Assembly: GCF_030012525.1 (NCBI RefSeq)
Contig: NZ_CP124855.1
Location: 1,736,001 to 1,800,000, forward strand
Direction: 5' to 3'
DNA length: 64,000 nt
Source: Chryseobacterium gotjawalense
GTDB lineage: Bacteria; Bacteroidota; Bacteroidia; Flavobacteriales; Weeksellaceae
Part shown: in pieces, positions 59,799 through 64,000 of the stretch
Numbering within the stretch: the first letter of the stretch is position 1
Layout: the number at the start of each line of letters is the position of its first letter
The notes under the pieces: generated by a model
What the model was told of the DNA's origin: nothing
Database searches by the model: none
The model's input: the letters and a program-made list of their open reading frames with translations, nothing else
Translations under genes and position numbers: made by a program

Positions 59799-59877
59799 TT
59801 TTCAAAAATAATAAAGTTTATCTTCAATAAATAGAGATTTTTTTTATTTTTTCACTATTTTTATAAAAATTGAAATT

Positions 59878-60405
59878 GTGAAAAAAACGCTGGCCATATT
59901 TGCCCATCCTTATTTTGAATATTCGACCACGAATATTGAACTTATCAAAGCGTATGAGACTTCTGACCTACTGACTTTTAAAGATTTATACGAAGAGTAC
60001 CCGGATTTTCATATCGCGACTTTCAAAGAAAGAAAAAGAATAAGAGAATATGAACGGCTGGTTTTTCACTTTCCCTTAATTTGGTTTGGCCTGCCACCAC
60101 TGCTCCGCCTCTGGATTGACGAAGTTTTCGATATGAGTTGGAAAGCTGAGGATGAAAATGATCATCCACTGATGAATAAAGACGCTATCATTATAGTAAC
60201 GATTGGAGCAAAAGAAGAAAATTACCAGAAAGACGGATTGTATAAAACTACTATTGAAGAATTGATGAGACCGCTTGCATTATGTTTAGAGGTGACAGGA
60301 ATTGAGGTAAAAGAAATCATTGCCGTTTACGAATCAGATGATTTGGAAGAAGAACAGTTAAAAAAAATCTGTCATAACATTACAAAAACTTTAGAAACAT
60401 CATGA
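59878..60405 (+). CDS. KefF-like NAD(P)H-dependent flavodoxin-type oxidoreductase (GTG start)
   Basis: The 175-residue flavodoxin-fold quinone reductase has AIFAHPYFEYSTTN, LVFHFPLIWFGLPPLLRLWIDEVF and TIGAKEENYQKDG, typical of the KefF/NQO1 group. In E. coli KefF is the soluble activator of the KefC potassium efflux system. The next gene (KefC-like) begins 4 nt before this stop (ATGA), which supports the same role here. The start is GTG; no ATG is nearby. Confidence 0.9.
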   Translation: MKKTLAIFAHPYFEYSTTNIELIKAYETSDLLTFKDLYEEYPDFHIATFKERKRIREYERLVFHFPLIWFGLPPLLRLWIDEVFDMSWKAEDENDHPLMNKDAIIIVTIGAKEENYQKDGLYKTTIEELMRPLALCLEVTGIEVKEIIAVYESDDLEEEQLKKICHNITKTLETS

Positions 60406-62243
60406 ATGAAAGTTCATTAACCCAAACAGCCTTAATTTTTTTAGGTGCTGCAATCGTAATGGTTCCACTGGTTCGGAAACTGGGATTAAGTGCGGTGATT
60501 GGTTATATATTGGGGGGAATAATCATTGGCCCTTTTGGTTTAAAATTGACCGGTAACGACTCCAATGACATTATGCAAGCCACAGAATTCGGTGTAATCA
60601 TGCTGCTTTTTCTGGTTGGCCTGGAAATAGAACCCAAAAAATTCTGGAAAATCCGAAAGAAAATAATCGGGATGGGATTAGGACAAATGGCCATCACCGT
60701 TGCCCTTTTATTTTTGATTTTTTACCTGGCAGATTGGCGTAAGGATCAGGCATTGGTGGCCGCCTTATGTTTTAGTTTATCTTCCACAGCGATTGTTTTG
60801 CAGACTTTAAAAGAGAAAAACATTTTCAGAACTGATGTTGGTGAAGCCTCTTTCTCCATTCTTCTTTTTCAGGATATTGCTGTAATCCCAATTATCGCGC
60901 TCTTGCCGGTTATTGCTAAAAAATCAGATACAGACGAGAACCAGTTACTTTTACAATATCTCCCCGACTGGCTGCAACCGTTTTCGATTATTTTAGGGGT
61001 AGTTGCTTTGATTATATTAGGACGTTATATTTTCGTTCCGTTCCTCCGGTATGTTTCCCGTTCCGGAATGAATGAATTACTTACCGCCTCTTCCCTTTTC
61101 CTGGTCATTGGCGTTTCTGAGTTAATGCATGCTGTAGGATTAAGCCCGGCATTAGGGGCATTTATCGCCGGGGTAATGTTGGCAACCAGCGAATTCCGGC
61201 ATGAGCTTGAAAGCCAGATTGATCCTTTCAAAGGTTTACTTTTGGCCGTATTTTTCGTGAGTGTGGGATCTACAATAAATTTCCACGTCATTATGGGAGA
61301 TCCGATGTTTATTTTCACAACAATTATTGTTGTTTTAATTGTGAAATTTGTTGTGCTCGTAGGTGTTTTAAAATTATTCAAATTAAAACTTCATGAAAAT
61401 CTATTGGTCGCTTTTGGACTTTCACAAATTGGAGAGTTTGCCTTTGTCTTGATTAATTATTCTACAAAACTCTATTTATTTGACCCAAAACTCAACGCAC
61501 AGTTAATGGCAATCACCGCGATTACCATGTGTGTAACTCCTATTCTTTTACTCATTAATGATAAGTTCATTGAACCCCGCATTCACGATGTAAAAAATGA
61601 AATGCCTGAAATGGAAGGTCCGATTAAACAACAAAGAATCATTATCGTAGGTTTTGGGCATTTCGGCAGTACCGTTGGGCGACTGTTACGGGTGAATGGA
61701 ATTAGTGCAACTGTTTTGGATAATGATCCGCAACGTATTAACCTTCTCCGTTCCAAAGGATTTAAAGTATATTTTGGCGATGCCGCCAAGCCGGGAATTC
61801 TGCGTTCCGCGGGTGCAGAAACTGCAGACCTTTTAATTCTGTGTCTGGACAGTCCTGAAAAAAATAAATTTATTCTCGAATATGCGCGCGAACACTTTCC
61901 ACAACTGAAAATTTACGTCCGAGCAAAAAACCGTCTTGACGCATACGATTTCATCAATAACGGTGTAGAAAATATTTACCGTGAAACGTTAGGAACCGCT
62001 GTAGATATGGCCGTTGATATTTTGAAAGCAACCGGAATGCGGGCTTATGCTGCCAGAAGGTTAGGGCAAAGATTTATGGTGATTGATAAAGCGATGACGC
62101 GCAAATTAGCAAAAGATCAGTTGAGCGACAAAGTAACTTTTACGATGACAGAGCACCTGGATCGGGAGGCAGAACTTCTCGCAGAAGACAGCCATTCTTT
62201 CGACGAATCACAATGGAATGAGTATGAGGAATATCAGAATTAG
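60402..62243 (+). CDS. CPA2-family monovalent cation:proton antiporter (KefB/KefC type)
   Basis: The 613-residue protein has about twelve membrane helices (residues 1-385) with FLVGLEIEPKKFW, SSTAIVLQTLKE and GAFIAGVMLATSEFRHELESQIDPFKGLLLAVFFVSVG, then a cytosolic RCK/TrkA-N domain (about 410-525) with IIVGFGHFGSTVGRLLRVNG and the acidic end DNDPQRINLL. A short tail follows. It probably exports potassium in exchange for protons during electrophile stress. Coupled by a 4-nt overlap to the KefF-like gene. Confidence 0.93.
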   Translation: MNESSLTQTALIFLGAAIVMVPLVRKLGLSAVIGYILGGIIIGPFGLKLTGNDSNDIMQATEFGVIMLLFLVGLEIEPKKFWKIRKKIIGMGLGQMAITVALLFLIFYLADWRKDQALVAALCFSLSSTAIVLQTLKEKNIFRTDVGEASFSILLFQDIAVIPIIALLPVIAKKSDTDENQLLLQYLPDWLQPFSIILGVVALIILGRYIFVPFLRYVSRSGMNELLTASSLFLVIGVSELMHAVGLSPALGAFIAGVMLATSEFRHELESQIDPFKGLLLAVFFVSVGSTINFHVIMGDPMFIFTTIIVVLIVKFVVLVGVLKLFKLKLHENLLVAFGLSQIGEFAFVLINYSTKLYLFDPKLNAQLMAITAITMCVTPILLLINDKFIEPRIHDVKNEMPEMEGPIKQQRIIIVGFGHFGSTVGRLLRVNGISATVLDNDPQRINLLRSKGFKVYFGDAAKPGILRSAGAETADLLILCLDSPEKNKFILEYAREHFPQLKIYVRAKNRLDAYDFINNGVENIYRETLGTAVDMAVDILKATGMRAYAARRLGQRFMVIDKAMTRKLAKDQLSDKVTFTMTEHLDREAELLAEDSHSFDESQWNEYEEYQN

Positions 62244-62334
62244 GTGACAAGCTGCCAGCAATAATGATGAAAAGGTTGGTATAGTTTAAGAAATGATTTT
62301 CTGAGAATTCTTTTTGGGAAAAAAATGAAATCCC

Positions 62335-62742
62335 CTAATGCAAACTCAAGATTGCCAATCGATATCCTTTCATTCCGAAACCACTTAAAATCCCATCCGC
62401 ATTTGCAGCCGTGACGGATTTCTGGCGGAACTCTTCTCTTTTGTAAATATTACTGATATGAACTTCTATTTTCGGTTGCGAAATATTTTTCAGGCAATCG
62501 GCGATCGCATAGGAATAATGGGTAAATGCGCCGGGATTAATCACCAGACTCTCAAAATCATTTTCTTGCAGACGGTTGATAATTTCCCCTTCAATATTCG
62601 ATTGATAATAGAGAATTTCATGTTGCGGAAATTCTTGCTTTAAGTTTTCGAGGTATTGTTCCATAGAAACGCTTCCGTAAATTTCCGGTTCGCGGGTTCC
62701 CAAAAGATTGAGATTAGGGCCGTTCAATATTAAAATTCTCAT
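62335..62742 (-). CDS. aroQ: Type II 3-dehydroquinate dehydratase
   Basis: The 135-residue shikimate-pathway enzyme has ILNGPNLNLLGTREPEIYG with the catalytic Tyr region, the catalytic Arg, NPGAFTHYSYAIADCL, and EVHISNIYKREEFRQKSVTAANADGILSGFG. It dehydrates 3-dehydroquinate. Length is slightly short but complete. Stand-alone gene on the minus strand. Confidence 0.96.
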   Translation of the reverse strand: MRILILNGPNLNLLGTREPEIYGSVSMEQYLENLKQEFPQHEILYYQSNIEGEIINRLQENDFESLVINPGAFTHYSYAIADCLKNISQPKIEVHISNIYKREEFRQKSVTAANADGILSGFGMKGYRLAILSLH

Positions 62743-62887
62743 GTAGAAATTTTTACAAAGATATGGTTTTACAGAAAATATAGGCTTTTAGGCTTAATAA
62801 TTGTTACAAAAAAAACTGGTTCATCCCCATTTTTCGTAAAACAGGAGCATCGCACGTTTCGTGGATTATCCCTCCTATAGAAAAATG

Positions 62888-62895
62888 TATTTTTG
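62888..62895 (+). promoter_or_regulatory. -7 promoter box of the TamB-like gene
   Basis: TATTTTTG matches TAnnTTTG and ends 22 nt before the GTG start. A convincing -33 element is not seen. Confidence 0.45.
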
Positions 62896-62917
62896 TAATC
62901 ACCTCAAACTCTAATTT

Positions 62918-64000
62918 GTGAATATTTATCGTAGGATTTTAAAATACACCGGAATCTTCATCACCTCTTTTCTGGTGTTATTGATGGTCCTGGTTTTCAG
63001 TTTACAATTCCCTTCTGTTCAGAATTTTGCCAAAGGAAAACTGGTGAATTATCTGGAAAAAAAAATAAAAACCAAAGTGATTTTAGACCGCGTTTACATC
63101 AGCTTTCCCAATAGTTTGGTGATGGAAAATCTGTATTTACAAGGTCAAAAAGTAGACACTCTTTTATTTGCCCGAAAACTGGATGTCGGGTTAAATATTC
63201 CGAAACTTCTCAAAAATACGGCTGATATTACTTCTGTCAGTTTAGAAGGTGTAAAAGCAAATGTAGTCCGCAACGAAAACGGTACTTTTAATTTCGATTA
63301 CATCATCGATGCTTTTGCTACCAAAGATGAAGAAAAAACGCCTTCGAAACCGTTTATTATTTCTTTGGATAAAATAAAACTTAAAGATATTGGGATTTCA
63401 TTTATTGATAATCAATCCCGAAATGATATTAATCTTTACTTTAAATCATTCGACACGGGCGTAAAAACTTTCGATCTCGAAAAAAATAATTACGCAGTGA
63501 ATGATATCAATATGGATGGACTGCGATTGAAATTGAAACAGGATTTAGTAGAAGAAGTTGCCAATAAAGTCGTAGAAAAAGTTGACTCTTTGCAAAAACA
63601 AAGCCCTTTGAAGTTAGGTTTAAATAAAATTAAACTCACCAATTTCAATATTGATTATGGCGACGACAATACCAAAACTTTTGCGAAAGTTATTTTCAAA
63701 GAATTAAGCACAAAAATAAATCAACTCGATTTAGAGCACCGCAATTTCGGAATTGAAAACCTTTATTTAAAAGGAGCAGACATCAATGCCAAATTATTTC
63801 TGCCTGCTCAAAATGCCAGTCCAAAAAAAGAAGAAAAAGTTTCAACCTCAACTGACGAAAAATCATTAGCGCTACTATTAAATAAATTAGTTTTAGACGA
63901 TGTAAAAGTGGTTTACGATAACACGGCGATCGCCAAAACAAGATCGGGAATGGATTTCAATCACCTGAATTTTTCTAAAATGGATCTCGATCTTTCTGAT
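62918..64000 (+). CDS. TamB/AsmA-like envelope protein, N-terminal part (runs off window)
   Basis: From the GTG at 62918 an open frame continues to the window end (361 codons). It starts with a membrane anchor (IFITSFLVLLMVLVFSLQFPS), then a beta-rich extracytoplasmic region with VQNFAKGKLVNYLEKKIKTKV, FPNSLVMENLYLQGQKVDTLLFARKLDVGLNI and repeated xxLxxxDINxDG-type strands. This is the beginning of the TamB/AsmA (DUF490) superfamily, which bridges inner and outer membranes for lipid transport or outer-membrane protein assembly. No ATG is suitably placed. Confidence 0.85.
   Translation, partial: MNIYRRILKYTGIFITSFLVLLMVLVFSLQFPSVQNFAKGKLVNYLEKKIKTKVILDRVYISFPNSLVMENLYLQGQKVDTLLFARKLDVGLNIPKLLKNTADITSVSLEGVKANVVRNENGTFNFDYIIDAFATKDEEKTPSKPFIISLDKIKLKDIGISFIDNQSRNDINLYFKSFDTGVKTFDLEKNNYAVNDINMDGLRLKLKQDLVEEVANKVVEKVDSLQKQSPLKLGLNKIKLTNFNIDYGDDNTKTFAKVIFKELSTKINQLDLEHRNFGIENLYLKGADINAKLFLPAQNASPKKEEKVSTSTDEKSLALLLNKLVLDDVKVVYDNTAIAKTRSGMDFNHLNFSKMDLDLSD

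Overview
The window comes from an AT-rich bacterium of the class Flavobacteriia, most likely Weeksellaceae (Chryseobacterium/Kaistella-like). The evidence is a methionine synthase encoded as two separate genes, a type IX secretion sorting tail, an OmpA protein with thrombospondin-3 repeats, DUF4142, DUF1573 and DUF4241 proteins, no Shine-Dalgarno sites, and repeated Bacteroidetes -7 promoter boxes (TAnnTTTG). The genus is inferred from recalled family resemblance; no search was run. The gene content is mainly chromosomal core. The two transposase genes are a RAYT-like HUH transposase and an IS1182-type insertion sequence.

Layout. 1-7.4 kb (minus strand): a methionine operon under a SAM-I (S-box) riboswitch at 7282-7381, in the order metX, hom, metH part 1, [RAYT plus palindromes], metH part 2, metF (cut by the window edge). 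7.5-10.1 kb: a GH63-like glucosidase. 10.3-17.9 kb: an OsmC protein, then the conserved, poorly understood set DUF58, MoxR, DUF4350, DUF4129, a multi-pass membrane protein, SpoIIM and a divergent RDD protein. 18-21.6 kb: a small GNAT, agmatinase, a HAD hydrolase, a candidate structured RNA and arginine decarboxylase; the two polyamine genes convert arginine to putrescine through agmatine. 21.7-24.2 kb: thiamin pyrophosphokinase, a PduO-type cobalamin adenosyltransferase, and an ECF sigma factor with a membrane partner. 24.2-30.9 kb: hydrolase, PfkB sugar kinase, DUF4241, valS, DUF1573 and PPK2. 31.1-31.4 kb: rnpB (RNase P RNA, minus strand). 31.5-38.6 kb: MscS, LRR-T9SS protein, Dps, pncB, rmuC, a SpoU methyltransferase and an Ala-rich lipoprotein.

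38.6-44 kb: a two-gene membrane protein/lipoprotein module with an operator-like promoter, 5-formyl-THF cyclo-ligase, a ferredoxin, and adjacent trhP and trhO, the two alternative tRNA U34 hydroxylation enzymes, which here share a homologous C-terminal module. 44-47 kb: a 520-bp gap, a DUF4142 lipoprotein and the IS1182-type element bracketed by inverted hairpins. 47-55 kb: dicarboxylate symporter, two BON proteins, AlkB, an S15/CocE hydrolase, YebC, OmpA and SmpB. 55-64 kb: an unusual ABC-F ATPase with one intact and one doubly degenerate composite ATP site, RecJ, a GNAT-like protein, a KefF/KefC-type pair, AroQ and the start of a TamB/AsmA-like protein.

The most notable observations are the asymmetric ABC-F protein, the TrhO-TrhP shared domain, the RAYT with mirrored palindromes inside a riboswitch-controlled operon, the metX TTG start codon buried in a perfect hairpin downstream of the riboswitch, the conserved-looking structured RNA at 20110-20179, the MoxR/DUF58/SpoIIM/RDD cluster, and promoter boxes placed 4 nt before start codons (probable leaderless mRNAs).
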